Position numbers and translations under genes: made by a program. From assembly GCA_945898095.1 (NCBI GenBank), contig CAMDHE010000005.1, positions 1 through 64,000 on the forward strand: a stretch of DNA of 64,000 bases, in the 5' to 3' direction. Numbering within the stretch: the first letter of the stretch is position 1; each line of letters opens with the position of its first letter. Source of the DNA: Roseateles toxinivorans. GTDB taxonomy: Bacteria > Pseudomonadota > Gammaproteobacteria > Burkholderiales > Burkholderiaceae_C. Shown here piece after piece: positions 46,689 through 55,747 of the stretch. Below the pieces are notes generated by a model that saw only the letters and a list, made by a program, of their open reading frames with translations, did not search any database and had not been told where the DNA came from.

Positions 46689-49217
46689 ATGAAGTTTTCA
46701 AAAATCCGCTGGGCCCTCGCGGCACTGGCAATTGCAGCGCTCGCAGCCTGCGGCGGGAGTAGCAGCACCACCGACGTGGCTCCCACGCCAGTGGTGGTGG
46801 CGGCGGCCGAGACGGTCAAGGACAAGATCACTACGGCAAGCGCAGTTACGGGCAACGACGCAGCGACCAATCCCTCTGCACCGTTCGCTGTAGTGCATGC
46901 GGCTGGTGTCGCTGCGGTCACGGTGGCCAGTGCGCCGAAGGTGAACTTTGCGATCTTTTCCGATGGCAAGGTCAAAAGCGACCTGACCATTGCCAACGTC
47001 AGCCTGATCATGGCCAAGTTGGTGCCAGGCACCAATGGCGATCCTGATCAGTGGGTCAGCTATACCTATCGCAAGGAAACAGCCGCAGCGACTGTCGGTC
47101 CTAACGGCGCGCCGGTCCTGGCTACGGCCATGCAGGCCACAACAGATGGCAAGCAGACCGATGCGGCGTTGCTCGCCGCGCAACTTGTCTATAACTCCGA
47201 TGGTTATTACACCTATACATTCAAGACCGACATCAAGGATCTTGCTCAGACCAATGGCGTTGCTTTTGATGCCACAAAGACGCACCGCGTCGCGATTCAA
47301 CTGAGCTACAAGAACGCCGCAGGCTCAACGGTTCTGGCCAACCCCTATTTTGACTTCACCTTGGACGCCGATGGCAAGGCTGTGCCGGTGACTGATCCTG
47401 CCAAGACCCGCAAGATGACCGACGTGTCATCCTGCAATTCCTGCCACGAGAAGCTCGCATTGCACGGCGGCGGACGTATAGACACGCAGTATTGCGTGAT
47501 GTGCCACAACCCCGGCACCGTCGATGCCAACAGCGGCAATAACCTCGACCTGGCGACGATGGTTCACAAGATCCACGCTGGCAAGTTGCTGAAGTCGAAG
47601 GAGGCGACTGCCGGCGGCGAGGACTACACGATCTGGGGATACCGGGACACCAAGGTTGGTTTCGCCGAAGTCGGCTTCCCGCAGGACCTGCGCAACTGCA
47701 CCAAGTGCCACTCAAGCGCTATCGCAGCGACGCCGCAGGGCGACAACTGGAAGACGAAGGTCAGCAAACAAGCCTGCCTGACCTGCCATGCCAACAAGGT
47801 CGGCTCCACCTACTTGGCAAGCCACGACGTCTATGCGACCACCGTAGTCAAGGATGCAAAGGGCGTGGCGATCCCCACAGCCAAAGCCGCGGATTTGACC
47901 AATCAGCATTGCAATGACTGCCACAAGGCCGGCACCAATATCGGTTCGGATCGCGTGCACTGGAACCAGAATGAAGAAAATGGCGCCAAGTACAAGATGA
48001 ATATCGAGAGCACGACTTACGACGCCGCCGCCCGCAAGGTCACGGTCAAGTACTTTCTGTCCGATCCAAGCAATGCCAATGCGGCCTACAACCTGGTGAC
48101 TTCTGAGTGCACCGGAGCGGCTGCAACTCTGGCCTGCTCCACATCGACCAAGTTCGGCAATCTGCGCTTTTATGTCGCTTACCAGAACATGATCGGTCAG
48201 TCGACTGCAGTCACCGAGTTCTCGTCGTACAACAACGGCGGCAGCGTCGCCAACGCCTATGCCTACAAGGGCACGAACGACGGCAACAATCATTACTCGG
48301 TCGACATCGCCATCCCTGCCGATACAGCGACTGCGGTTGCGTTCGGCACGGCACGGGTGATCACGATCGGGCAAATCAAGGAGCCCAAGCTGCAAGTGAA
48401 GTGGGCGACTGATCCTCGCCCTGCAATGGAGCCTAAGGTCTTGATCAACACCGTGGTGCAAAACACCTTCAAGGAGTTCGCGATCAGCGGCGCCCTGCAA
48501 GCCCGCCGCGTCATCGTCTCGAATGACAAGTGCAATGCCTGCCACGGCGCACTCGGCACGACTTCGGGCTCCAACACGCTGGCCGAAGCCTTCCATGGTG
48601 GTGCCCGCGATACGGTCGAAGCCTGCGTTGTCTGCCATGACTCGAACCGCGCATCGACCGGCAACATGATGACCAACGGTCTGGCGCTCTACGAGTCCTA
48701 TCAGTTCAAGCGGATGATTCACGGCATCCATGGCAACTCGAAGCGCGTCAATCCGTTCACCCATGGCAACAAGGTGGTTGGGGCGTTCAACAAGGACGGC
48801 ACATCAATGACCGGCGGCGCGCCATTGGCAAGCACTGGCGTCGAGAACTATGCGGCCGAAGTGGCATGGCCCGGTGTTGGCATCAACTGCAACAGCTGCC
48901 ACGTCAACAACTCGTACAAGTCCGACATGGGATCGCTGGCCACAGTAGCCAACAAGCCGATCACTTCAGCTGCCGGTGTGACGCCTGTTGTCTTCGAGAC
49001 AGATCCGAACAAGTGGTTCGTGATCTCGCCGAAGGCAGCGACCTGCAACGTCTGCCACGACTCGGCCAAGGCGATGGCCCACGTGACGACCTTCGGCGGC
49101 TCGGCGTTCGGCGAAAAGACGCAGGCTCAGGTTGCTGCGATGCCGCGCGAGTCCTGCGATGACTGCCATGCTCCTGGCGGCTTCAAGGGTGTGGACGTGA
49201 TCCACGGCCAGAAGTAA
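46689..49217 (+). CDS. mtrC: Outer-surface decaheme lipoprotein cytochrome, OmcA/MtrC family
   Basis: An 842-residue extracellular cytochrome. ATG 46689 follows GGAGG. A lipoprotein signal ends at LAAC-GGSSS. Ten CxxCH motifs fall in two pentaheme groups, at about residues 249-410 and 614-825, separated by a roughly 200-residue heme-free domain and preceded by another of about 210 residues; this is the four-domain plan of MtrC/OmcA. The middle heme-free domain contains CTGAAATLAC, a CX8C pair like the domain III disulfide of Shewanella MtrC/OmcA, linked there to flavin binding. Expected to exchange electrons with minerals, humics or other solids. The reverse direction (Fe(II) oxidation) cannot be excluded. 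Confidence 0.92.
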   Translation: MKFSKIRWALAALAIAALAACGGSSSTTDVAPTPVVVAAAETVKDKITTASAVTGNDAATNPSAPFAVVHAAGVAAVTVASAPKVNFAIFSDGKVKSDLTIANVSLIMAKLVPGTNGDPDQWVSYTYRKETAAATVGPNGAPVLATAMQATTDGKQTDAALLAAQLVYNSDGYYTYTFKTDIKDLAQTNGVAFDATKTHRVAIQLSYKNAAGSTVLANPYFDFTLDADGKAVPVTDPAKTRKMTDVSSCNSCHEKLALHGGGRIDTQYCVMCHNPGTVDANSGNNLDLATMVHKIHAGKLLKSKEATAGGEDYTIWGYRDTKVGFAEVGFPQDLRNCTKCHSSAIAATPQGDNWKTKVSKQACLTCHANKVGSTYLASHDVYATTVVKDAKGVAIPTAKAADLTNQHCNDCHKAGTNIGSDRVHWNQNEENGAKYKMNIESTTYDAAARKVTVKYFLSDPSNANAAYNLVTSECTGAAATLACSTSTKFGNLRFYVAYQNMIGQSTAVTEFSSYNNGGSVANAYAYKGTNDGNNHYSVDIAIPADTATAVAFGTARVITIGQIKEPKLQVKWATDPRPAMEPKVLINTVVQNTFKEFAISGALQARRVIVSNDKCNACHGALGTTSGSNTLAEAFHGGARDTVEACVVCHDSNRASTGNMMTNGLALYESYQFKRMIHGIHGNSKRVNPFTHGNKVVGAFNKDGTSMTGGAPLASTGVENYAAEVAWPGVGINCNSCHVNNSYKSDMGSLATVANKPITSAAGVTPVVFETDPNKWFVISPKAATCNVCHDSAKAMAHVTTFGGSAFGEKTQAQVAAMPRESCDDCHAPGGFKGVDVIHGQK

Positions 49218-49222
49218 GCCGC

Positions 49223-49268
49223 GCAACGGCAATGTCAATGGGGGGGCCGTTGCCGGCTCTCCCATTTT
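49223..49268 (+). terminator. Hairpin between mtrC and mtrA
   Basis: GCAACGGC pairs with GCCGTTGC (8 bp, 15-base loop) and is followed ten bases later by five T residues. A weak or partial terminator or processing site here would let mtrC transcript exceed mtrAB. Function is inferred. Confidence 0.4.
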
Positions 49269-49327
49269 TCATTGCTGCGGCGAGTTGACTGCAAGTTGAA
49301 TATTGAGTCTGTGCTGGAGGGATTCGA

Positions 49328-50356
49328 ATGCGAATCAAGCAATTTATGGTGCTGGCCGCCATTGGATTAATCGGCGTTTTCGGGCAGGTACAGGCAGCGC
49401 CCGAACTCACCGGGTCGGCGTTCTGCGTGTCATGCCACGACGACGAAGATCTGCCCGATATGAGCCGGTCGGCGCATGCGCCGAGCAAGCAGCCGCCAAT
49501 GGCCGCAGCTCAGTCGGCGCTGAGCCTCAAGGCGACGGGCGACCAAGCCGATGCGCGGACGCCGACTTGCATCACCTGCCATGGCGCGAGCGAATTGCAT
49601 GCGCGCAAGCCTGCCAATGTTGCCGAGCGGCCCAAGCCGGACAAGGTTTTCAGCAAGAAAGCAGCCCTGCCCGCGGCTGAGCGCAGCGCCATCTGCCTGA
49701 GCTGCCATGACAAGGATGCGAGCCGCCTTTTGTGGTCGGGTAGCCAGCACCAAGGCGCTGATGTCGCCTGCAACAACTGTCACAAGGTGCATGCCAACAG
49801 CGACAAGACGCTGACCCGGGCGACTCAGACCGATACCTGCTACGTCTGCCACAAGGCTCAGCGCGCGCAGATGAGCCGGCCATCGCACCATCCTGTGCCC
49901 GAAGGCAAGATGAGTTGCTCCGATTGCCACAACGTACATGGCTCGGCGGGTCCGAAGCTGGCCAAGCGCGACAGCACCAACGCGACTTGCTATAGCTGCC
50001 ATGCCGAAAAGCGCGGGCCCTTCGTGCATCAGCATGAGCCGGTATCGGACGACTGCATGAATTGTCATGCCGCCCATGGCAGCATGGTGCAGGCGCTGCT
50101 GAAGGCGCGGCCGCCGATGCTTTGCCAGCAATGCCATACGCCGCATGTGGCGGGTGGCGTCGGTGCATTGGGTGGGCAGCCTGGCGTACGCACGCCTGCA
50201 AGCCCTGCCCAATCGGCTCAAGTTACAGCGCTGTCGGGCGGCAAGAACACCGTGAACATCTGGCAAGGGCGCAGCTGCATGAACTGCCATACCCAGATAC
50301 ACGGCTCGAACAATCCGTCAGCCACCAACCCCACGCCGCAGTTCATGCTGCGTTGA
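49328..50356 (+). CDS. mtrA: Periplasmic decaheme cytochrome MtrA (DmsE family)
   Basis: A 342-residue exported cytochrome starting at ATG 49328 (GGAGGG upstream) with a signal peptide ending near VQA-AP. Ten CxxCH motifs: CVSCH, CITCH, CLSCH, CNNCH, CYVCH, CSDCH, CYSCH, CMNCH, CQQCH and CMNCH. Number, spacing and length match MtrA/DmsE/PioA-type cytochromes, which thread through the MtrB barrel and form a heme wire across the outer membrane. Followed 18 bases later by mtrB. Confidence 0.94.
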   Translation: MRIKQFMVLAAIGLIGVFGQVQAAPELTGSAFCVSCHDDEDLPDMSRSAHAPSKQPPMAAAQSALSLKATGDQADARTPTCITCHGASELHARKPANVAERPKPDKVFSKKAALPAAERSAICLSCHDKDASRLLWSGSQHQGADVACNNCHKVHANSDKTLTRATQTDTCYVCHKAQRAQMSRPSHHPVPEGKMSCSDCHNVHGSAGPKLAKRDSTNATCYSCHAEKRGPFVHQHEPVSDDCMNCHAAHGSMVQALLKARPPMLCQQCHTPHVAGGVGALGGQPGVRTPASPAQSAQVTALSGGKNTVNIWQGRSCMNCHTQIHGSNNPSATNPTPQFMLR

Positions 50357-50374
50357 GAAACCGGGAGAAAAGCG

Positions 50375-52564
50375 ATGACCCGTATGGTTCTTACATCATC
50401 CAGATTCAGCCAGACTGTCCTGGCGCTCGCCATGCTTGCGCTGCTCGAACAAGTGCATGCAGTCAGCAATGACAGTGAAGTTTCGATCAACGTTGGTGTC
50501 GGTGGATTGCAGGGCGAGCGAGCTGACCGTGCCAGGTTCGGGCAATACAACGGCTTGCGCACGGGCAGCTCCGGCATTGGAATCCTCGATTTCAATTACC
50601 GGCGCAGCAACGAAGAAACAGATCAATTGATTCTTTTCCAGGGTAGCAATTTGATGGGGGAGAGCCGCGAGCTCGACTTGCTCTGGAAGAAGCAGGGCGA
50701 CTGGAAGTTCGGCGCCACCTATGGTGAGTTGGTTCGCTATGACCCGAACACGATCACGACCTCATTGATCGGTGCAGGCACGACCACGCCGCAGGTGTCC
50801 CCCTGGGGTACCAGCTCCGATCTCGATCTGAAGGTCAAGCGCACCAAGCTCGGCTTGTCGTTCTGGAAGTCGATCTCCCCGGACGTCAATTTTGAGCTGA
50901 GCCTTAAGACCGAGAACAAGGAAGGTGCGCGTCTGTTCGGCATCGGCATCAATTGCCCGTCGGTGGTGGCTCCCGGCTGCCGCGGCACGACCGGCATCAG
51001 CACCGGTTGGGCTCTGTTGATGTTGCCCGAACCGATCAACTCGAACCACAGCCAGGTCGAAGCGCGGCTGAGCTATGCCGGCACAAAGCTGCGCCTGAGC
51101 GGCGGCTATTACGGATCCTTTTTCAGTAATGTGAACGCCGCGTTGTCGCCGAATGTGCCCTCCAGCCTGAATAATCCGGTCGGCACGCTGCTGCCCTTGA
51201 ACACCGGCCTGCAGGCGATCCTGAATCTGCCGCTGGCCCTGGCACCCGACAATCAGGCGCATCAGCTCGATCTGACCGGCCTGTATTCGCTGACGCCGAC
51301 CACCCAGCTCAATTTCAAGCTCGGTTACTCGCAGGCCTTGCAGCACCAGAATTTCGCAGCTGCTGGTTTCACGGGTGCGCCAGCGGGTGTCAGTGATCTT
51401 GGCGGCAAGGTCAGCACGACGTTGGCGCTGGCCGGCGTCAGTTCGCGGCCGGTGCACAAGCTGTCTTTGCGCGCCGATGTCCGCTATGAGGAAAAAGACG
51501 ATCAGACGCCGATCGCTCTTTACAACATCGAGGACAAATCGACTTACACGAACCGGCAGATCCCCAATACCAAGGTGCGCGCCAAAGCGCAGGCTGATTA
51601 CCAGTTCACCAGCGAAATGCGTGGCACGCTTGGCGTTGATTTCGAATCGATAGACCGGGGGGTGTTCACGGCCACCAGCGCCCTGTCGGGTATCAGCGCA
51701 TTGCGCCAGAAAACCGACGAGTCGCGCCTTCGCCTTGATTTGCGCCGATCGATCGATGAGACGCTCAGTGGATCAATCGGTATCGAGAGCAGTCGGCGCG
51801 ACGGCTCGAACTGGCTCAAGGACAACAGCGGCACTGGCGTAACCGAGGTCACCGACTTGAATAATCCTGCCACCGCATTTGCGCAGACGGCGATTTTCAT
51901 GCCGACGCTGGCAAATCGTCAGCGCGACAAGCTAAAACTGAGCGTCGACTGGCAACCGAGTGAAGCGATCGCGCTGCAGTTGAGCGCTGAAGATGGGCGT
52001 GACAAGTTCAGCTCGCCGAGTCAATATGGGCTAGCGCGCAGCAGCATGAACTCGGTGACTTTAGACGCCAATATCGCCTTGTCGGAGAACTGGGCAATCA
52101 ATGGCTATCTGTCTCAGGGGCTGCAGGCGCTGCACCAGTCGCGCCCCGCTGCTTACATCATGTCGTTCAACAATACCAGCACCTGCGCAGGCATTGGATT
52201 CACCGGCAAGCCCAGCGGCAAGTGGGAGTTTGGCGGTAACCTCGGTCATACCGATGACCGTAATGTCTACGCGCAGACGCTCGATGCATTTGCCGATGCG
52301 AACAGCGTCGCCTTGCTGGCTTCGGCAGGCGGGCTGCCTGACATCGTTTTTCGTCAGACATCGGTCAATCTGTTCGGCAAGTTCACGATCGATAGCAAGG
52401 CATCGCTGCGGGTCGATCTGATCCACCAGCGCTCGCATCTTGCCGACTGGACTTGGGGCTATAACGGTGTGCCATTTGCCTTCTCGGATGGCTCGACAGT
52501 CTGGCAAAGCCCGAATCAGGCGGTGACTATTCTGATGCTGACTTATAGCTACAAGTGGAAATAG
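50375..52564 (+). CDS. mtrB: Outer-membrane barrel of the decaheme conduit, MtrB/PioB family
   Basis: A 729-residue outer-membrane protein with signal peptide (MTRMVLTSSRFSQTVLALAM, cleavage near VHA-VS) and alternating amphipathic beta strands throughout, ending in LTYSYKWK, the family-typical aromatic barrel terminus. MtrB sheathes MtrA and docks MtrC. The N-terminal CxxC found in Shewanella MtrB is absent; the only Cys are a pair at about 195-204 and one in the last third. ATG is preceded by GGGAG at 7 bases. Confidence 0.93.
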   Translation: MTRMVLTSSRFSQTVLALAMLALLEQVHAVSNDSEVSINVGVGGLQGERADRARFGQYNGLRTGSSGIGILDFNYRRSNEETDQLILFQGSNLMGESRELDLLWKKQGDWKFGATYGELVRYDPNTITTSLIGAGTTTPQVSPWGTSSDLDLKVKRTKLGLSFWKSISPDVNFELSLKTENKEGARLFGIGINCPSVVAPGCRGTTGISTGWALLMLPEPINSNHSQVEARLSYAGTKLRLSGGYYGSFFSNVNAALSPNVPSSLNNPVGTLLPLNTGLQAILNLPLALAPDNQAHQLDLTGLYSLTPTTQLNFKLGYSQALQHQNFAAAGFTGAPAGVSDLGGKVSTTLALAGVSSRPVHKLSLRADVRYEEKDDQTPIALYNIEDKSTYTNRQIPNTKVRAKAQADYQFTSEMRGTLGVDFESIDRGVFTATSALSGISALRQKTDESRLRLDLRRSIDETLSGSIGIESSRRDGSNWLKDNSGTGVTEVTDLNNPATAFAQTAIFMPTLANRQRDKLKLSVDWQPSEAIALQLSAEDGRDKFSSPSQYGLARSSMNSVTLDANIALSENWAINGYLSQGLQALHQSRPAAYIMSFNNTSTCAGIGFTGKPSGKWEFGGNLGHTDDRNVYAQTLDAFADANSVALLASAGGLPDIVFRQTSVNLFGKFTIDSKASLRVDLIHQRSHLADWTWGYNGVPFAFSDGSTVWQSPNQAVTILMLTYSYKWK

Positions 52565-52992
52565 CGCAGCGATGCAACAAACCGGCCAGATGACAACAGC
52601 ACGCATAGCCAGGCAGTTCGTTCTACCGGCAGCATCAGGCAGACAGCAGGGTCATTGATTGCCAAATACCTGATCAGCGAGCGTTTCTTGCCCCCCCGCC
52701 GACGCCTGCTCGCATATGGCCGCGCCTGGATGTCTGTCCGTAGCGCAGCAAGCACCCACCAAGGGGACCGTCCGATTCTGCTGGTTGCCGCCCCGCTGGT
52801 ACATATTCCGGTACTTTCGCCAGTGGTGCGGCGCAGTGTCAATCTGACAGTGCTGGCAGTTGCTGATGTGCTGGCAGCAAAAAGCTCATGTAACTCGCTG
52901 TAACCATGCTGAAGTCCGCATCAGGGGGCGATTTGTCAGCCATTGCGGCCCATAATCGGTTTCCTGTAATTTTATTTCAGCGAGAGCCTGCC
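52565..52992. other. Intergenic interval between mtrB and pyk
   Basis: About 428 bases. Short open frames on both strands lack codon bias, family resemblance or credible ribosome-binding sites. The pyk promoter must lie at the downstream end. An imperfect direct repeat (GTGCTGGCAG) lies near 52849 and 52868. No clear terminator for mtrB was found. Confidence 0.5.
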
Positions 52993-54423
52993 ATGTCCCG
53001 TTCTACAAAAATCGTCGCCACTCTGGGCCCAGCCTCGTCGACGCCAGAAATTCTGGAGCAGATGATTCACGCGGGCGTCGATGTCGTCCGTTTGAATTTT
53101 TCGCATGGCACGGCGCAGGACCATATCGGCCGAGCCCGCATGGTGCGCGAAGCGGCCAAGGCGGCGGGCCGGGCGGTGGCAATCATGGCCGATCTGCAGG
53201 GACCGAAAATCCGCGTCGGCAAATTCGAAAACGGCAAGATCCAGTTGATCAATGGTGCAGCTTTCGTTCTGGATGCGGACCGGGTCGAGTTGGGCGACGA
53301 GATGGCAGTGGGCCTTGACTACAAGGAGTTGCCGCGCGATGTAAAGCCCGGCGACACCTTGCTGCTCAATGATGGCTTGCTGGTGCTGACGGTTGAAGCG
53401 GTGCGAGGCGAGGCGGTGCATACGGTGGTCAAGGTCGGTGGCGAGTTGTCGAACAACAAGGGCATCAACAAGCAGGGTGGCGGCTTGACCGCTCCGGCGC
53501 TCACCGGCAAGGACATGGAGGACATCAAGACCGCGATGAGCTTTCAGGCTGAATATCTGGCGGTGAGTTTCCCCAAGAATGCGACCGACATGGAAATGGC
53601 GCGTCAGTTGGCCAATGTGGCCGGTGAGCCCTGGCGCCACAAACCCAGTCTGATTGCGAAGATCGAACGCAGCGAAGCGATCCCGAATCTGGAAGCGATC
53701 CTGAAAGCCAGTGACGGCATCATGGTGGCGCGTGGCGACCTGGCGATCGAAGTTGGCAATGCGACCGTACCGGCCTTGCAAAAACGCATGATCAAGATGG
53801 CGCTGGCGCTCGACAAGATCACCATCACCGCGACGCAGATGATGGAGTCGATGATCGTCAACCCGGTGCCGACCCGAGCCGAAGTTTCGGACGTGGCCAA
53901 TGCGGTGCTCGACGGCACTGATGCGGTGATGTTGTCAGCCGAGACTGCGGCAGGAAAATTCCCGGTTGAGACCATCGAACAGATGGCGGCGATCGCGCTG
54001 GAGGCAGAGCGTGCTGAATTCATCTCGCTCGACACCGATTTCGCCGGCCGCCAGTTCGGGCGCATCGATCAAACGATTGCGATGGGCGCGCTCTTTACCG
54101 CCTATCACCTCGGCTGCAAAGCGATCCTGGCATTGACTGAATCGGGTTCGACTGCGCTGTGGATGAGCCGGCACCGGATCCAGGTACCGATCTATGCGAT
54201 GACGACTCAGCCGCTCAGTCAGCACAAGATGGCGCTTTACCGCAATGTGCGGCCCTTGCTGATGCCCGAATTCAAGGATCGTGATGAGGCCTTGAAGGCG
54301 GCCGAGAAGATCCTGGTCGATATGGGCGTCTTGATGCCTGGCGATACCTATGCGATCACCTGCGGCGAGCCGATGGGCGACCCAGGCGGCACCAATATGC
54401 TGAAGGTCTGCCGGGTCGAGTGA
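52993..54423 (+). CDS. pyk: Pyruvate kinase
   Basis: A 476-residue glycolytic enzyme making pyruvate and ATP from phosphoenolpyruvate. Motifs are TKIVATLGPASS at the start, VRLNFSHG, MADLQGPKIRVG, the active-site IAKIERSEAIPNLEAIL, GIMVARGDLAIEVG and ITATQMMESM. ATG 52993 matches the family N-terminus. Confidence 0.97.
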   Translation: MSRSTKIVATLGPASSTPEILEQMIHAGVDVVRLNFSHGTAQDHIGRARMVREAAKAAGRAVAIMADLQGPKIRVGKFENGKIQLINGAAFVLDADRVELGDEMAVGLDYKELPRDVKPGDTLLLNDGLLVLTVEAVRGEAVHTVVKVGGELSNNKGINKQGGGLTAPALTGKDMEDIKTAMSFQAEYLAVSFPKNATDMEMARQLANVAGEPWRHKPSLIAKIERSEAIPNLEAILKASDGIMVARGDLAIEVGNATVPALQKRMIKMALALDKITITATQMMESMIVNPVPTRAEVSDVANAVLDGTDAVMLSAETAAGKFPVETIEQMAAIALEAERAEFISLDTDFAGRQFGRIDQTIAMGALFTAYHLGCKAILALTESGSTALWMSRHRIQVPIYAMTTQPLSQHKMALYRNVRPLLMPEFKDRDEALKAAEKILVDMGVLMPGDTYAITCGEPMGDPGGTNMLKVCRVE

Positions 54424-54588
54424 TTGCGTCGACCGGTTTGATCGGCCGGCGCTGAATCACTACCGCCTGTCTGCAGGGCTTTGAATCGTTGCGTCGCCGC
54501 TAGAATCGACCGAGTTACAGCTTGGTTACACCGGCGATGATGTTGGTGCCATGCCTGCAGAAATTTCAACTTGCACGGAGGTTCCCCC

Positions 54589-55653
54589 ATGGCACTCGTT
54601 TCAATGCGCCAACTGCTCGACCATGCCGCCGAGAACGGCTACGGCATTCCGGCCTTCAATGTCAACAATCTGGAACAGGTGCAGGCCATCATGGCTGCTG
54701 CCGATGCGATGGGTGCGCCGGTCATCATGCAAGCCAGTGCAGGGGCGCGCAAATATGCCGGCGAGGCGTTCTTGAAACATCTGATCCAGGCGGCAGTCGA
54801 GGCTTACCCGCATCTGCCGGTGGTGATGCACCAGGATCATGGTCAAAGCCCTGAGATCTGCCGCGGCGCGATGGGTCTAGGCTTTTCTTCGGTGATGATG
54901 GACGGATCACTCGAGGCCGACGGCAAGACCATCGCGAGCTACGAATACAACGTCGAGGTGACCCGCAAGGTCGTCGACATGGCGCATGAAAAGGGCGTGA
55001 CGGTCGAGGGCGAACTCGGCTGCCTCGGTTCACTCGAAACCATGCAGGGCGACAAGGAAGACGGCCATGGCACCGAATCGGTGATGACCCATGACCAGTT
55101 GCTGACCGACCCCGAGCAGGCCGCGGACTTTGTCATGCGGACCCAGTTGGACGCCTTGGCCATCGCCATCGGCACCAGCCATGGCGCTTACAAATTCACC
55201 CGCAAACCCACTGGCGACATCCTGGCGATCCAGCGCGTCAAGGACATCCATGCGCGCATTCCCAACACCCATCTGGTGATGCATGGCTCGTCGAGCGTGC
55301 CGCAGGACCTGCTGGCCGAAATTCGCAAATACGGTGGCGACATGAAGGAGACCTACGGCGTGCCGGTCGAGGAAATCCAGGAAGCGATCAAGCATGGCGT
55401 ACGCAAGATCAACATCGACACCGACATCCGCTTGGCGATGACGGCCGCCGTGAGGCGCTACTTCGTCGAGAATCCCGCGAAGTTCGACCCGCGTGACTTC
55501 CTGAAGCCGGCCCGTGAAGCCGCGACCTTGATCTGCAAGCAGCGCTATCAGCAGTTCGGCTGCGAAGGCCAGGCGGGCAAGATCAAGGCCCGCAGTCTGG
55601 TCGACGTTGCCGCGTCCTATGCTCGCGGTGAACTGAATCAGCTGATCAAGTAA
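54589..55653 (+). CDS. fba: Fructose-bisphosphate aldolase, class II
   Basis: A 354-residue zinc-dependent aldolase of the Calvin-cycle/glycolysis subtype (CbbA-like). Marks are [18 protein letters not shown], the zinc and substrate residues in [35 protein letters not shown] and [14 protein letters not shown] 54589 has GGAGG 7 bases upstream. It follows pyk and ends at a strong terminator. Confidence 0.96.
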   Translation: MALVSMRQLLDHAAENGYGIPAFNVNNLEQVQAIMAAADAMGAPVIMQASAGARKYAGEAFLKHLIQAAVEAYPHLPVVMHQDHGQSPEICRGAMGLGFSSVMMDGSLEADGKTIASYEYNVEVTRKVVDMAHEKGVTVEGELGCLGSLETMQGDKEDGHGTESVMTHDQLLTDPEQAADFVMRTQLDALAIAIGTSHGAYKFTRKPTGDILAIQRVKDIHARIPNTHLVMHGSSSVPQDLLAEIRKYGGDMKETYGVPVEEIQEAIKHGVRKINIDTDIRLAMTAAVRRYFVENPAKFDPRDFLKPAREAATLICKQRYQQFGCEGQAGKIKARSLVDVAASYARGELNQLIK

Positions 55654-55667
55654 ACGGCCGCAAAGCA

Positions 55668-55701
55668 AGGCCTGCCGCGCGAGAGTCGGCAGGCTTTTTT
55701 T
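55668..55701 (+). terminator. Rho-independent terminator after fba
   Basis: The stem GCCTGCCG/CGGCAGGC with a 9-base loop is followed at once by seven T residues. Confidence 0.92.
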
Positions 55702-55747
55702 CGCCAATTTGATTGCAGGACTGAACGGGGCCAGCGCCTAAAATTCG

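Noticed and set aside
52655-52903. Short frames on either strand between mtrB and pyk
   Set aside because: Composition is Arg/Ser-rich without domain or signal features, and no convincing start.
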